From: Calditrichota bacterium
Lineage (GTDB): Bacteria > Electryoneota > RPQS01
Direction: 5' to 3'
NCBI GenBank assembly: GCA_020057985.1
Contig: JAGVEU010000398.1
Span: 1 to 6,218 of the forward strand
Length of the DNA: 6,218 bases
The position numbers and the translations under genes were made by a program. Under the pieces are notes generated by a model. It ran no database searches and had not been told where the DNA came from. It was given only the letters and a program-made list of their open reading frames with translations. Below are positions 5,800 through 6,218 of the stretch, one piece after another. The stretch's first letter is position 1. Each line of letters begins with the position of its first letter.

Positions 5800-6213
5800 A
5801 TGGACGCATATAAAATCTTCATCTCCCATGGTAGCCGCGACATCTGGATTGCGAGCCAAATATCGAAAGAAATTCGCTTGCTCGGCGCGTCAGCCTTTCT
5901 GGATGAAACCAACATTCCAAAGGGCTGTGTCGACTTCAAGAGCATCATTAGGCACGAGATTTCCATGAGTCGCGAATTTGTCGCACTATTCACACCGTGG
6001 TCGTCAATGCGTTCATGGGTATGGATCGAGATAGGCGCAGCTTGGGAGCGCGAGATACCGATTCTGGCTGTATTCTGTGGAATGCATGTGAATGACCTTG
6101 ATAAGGCAGGCCAGGGCAAAGCTATTCTTGAAGACGTTAATGTTATAGACATAAATGACTTCGACAAATACTTAGGGGAGTTGAGTGCACGGATCTTGAA
6201 GGTGCATGTATGA
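5800..6213 (+). CDS. Stand-alone TIR-domain protein
   Basis: The 137-residue product is a TIR domain and nothing else. Strand A and the AA region read Y4-K-I-F-I-S-H10-G-S-R-D. The BB-loop region is F33-L-D-E-T-N-I-P-K-G-C (33-43). The alpha-C motif S72-W-V-W-I-E77-I-G-A-A-W carries the glutamate that is catalytic in NAD-cleaving TIR domains, followed by strand I86-P-I-L-A-V-F. Bacterial TIR proteins of this kind hydrolyse NAD+ or make cyclic ADP-ribose-type signals, often in anti-phage systems; activity here is inferred. With no sensor domain, a partner must supply recognition. ATG 5800 is the first start after the in-frame TAG at 5782, which fixes it, but no good Shine-Dalgarno precedes it; the strong one serves the mini-ORF upstream. 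The stop overlaps the next ATG. Confidence 0.85.
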   Translation: MDAYKIFISHGSRDIWIASQISKEIRLLGASAFLDETNIPKGCVDFKSIIRHEISMSREFVALFTPWSSMRSWVWIEIGAAWEREIPILAVFCGMHVNDLDKAGQGKAILEDVNVIDINDFDKYLGELSARILKVHV

Positions 6214-6218
6214 AACAC
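6210..6218 (+). CDS. Start of a further gene, cut by the window end
   Basis: ATG 6210 overlaps the TIR stop as ATGA and begins M-K-H before the sequence ends. GAAGGTG at 6197-6203 is a fair Shine-Dalgarno, 6 bases before the ATG. Overlap plus ribosome site suggest a translationally coupled partner of the TIR protein. Only three codons are visible, so nothing can be said of its product. Confidence 0.45.

Noticed and set aside
5734..6213. Organism-wide TAG recoding joining the mini-ORF to the TIR gene
   Set aside because: TAG is the normal stop of the Rsb kinase gene (961-963) and the glycosyltransferase gene (3704-3706), and no suppressor tRNA is visible. Local readthrough is not excluded.
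5800..6213. Naming the TIR protein ThsB of a Thoeris system
   Set aside because: No ThsA gene is visible and the protein is a minimal TIR domain; TIR proteins occur in many unrelated systems, so the name is not supported.
5781..6218. Minus-strand ORF (145 codons) opposite the TIR gene
   Set aside because: The plus strand encodes a full TIR domain with its motifs; the antisense product has no coherent pattern.
1..6218. CRISPR arrays, tRNA or rRNA genes, complete insertion sequences
   Set aside because: No regular direct-repeat array, tRNA-like cloverleaf or transposase reading frame was seen on either strand.

Overview
This 6.2 kb window has two parts that look different. Positions 1 to 4269 form a tightly packed, all-plus-strand run of six genes with overlaps or gaps of 20 bases or less. 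Positions 4478 to 6218 carry an accessory segment, also on the plus strand, with a protein of unknown function, a TIR-domain protein and the first codons of a further gene. A spacer of about 200 bases holding short palindromic, REP-like sequence separates them. The organism is a bacterium of moderate GC content, roughly 50-55% by eye. ATG and TTG starts and AGGAG-type ribosome binding sites are in use, and TAG serves as an ordinary stop codon for two housekeeping genes. The Rsb-type phosphatase/kinase pair, an ArnT/PMT-like membrane glycosyltransferase and REP-like repeats would fit a little-cultured Gram-negative or FCB-type lineage, but the sequence does not settle the phylum.

Region 1 (1-963) is a partner-switching signalling pair. 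It has the C-terminal end of a SpoIIE/RsbU-type PP2C phosphatase, overlapped by an RsbW-like serine kinase/anti-sigma factor. The STAS antagonist that usually completes such a switch is not in the window. Region 2 (970-2135) is coaD (phosphopantetheine adenylyltransferase, coenzyme A synthesis). It is fused by an ATGA overlap to a gene whose product aligns along its length with the pyridoxine 5'-phosphate synthase PdxJ but appears to have lost the catalytic histidines and glutamate. Region 3 (2144-4269) encodes a 520-residue GT39-like polytopic glycosyltransferase and a small HD-domain phosphohydrolase. The six genes are probably co-transcribed, though their functions do not form one obvious pathway.

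Region 4 (4270-4477) is the REP-like spacer. Region 5 (4478-6218) has a 386-residue protein resembling the DUF6236 group, then a 161-base spacer with a perfect Shine-Dalgarno in front of a 13-codon mini-ORF. That mini-ORF is in frame with the following gene, a 137-residue stand-alone TIR protein that keeps the catalytic glutamate. The TIR stop codon overlaps an ATG (ATGA) that appears to start another gene running off the end. A TIR effector with no sensor domain, translationally coupled to a further gene and preceded by an uncharacterised protein behind a repeat boundary, is a reasonable candidate for a small anti-phage or abortive-infection module. That role is inference and is not shown by the sequence alone.
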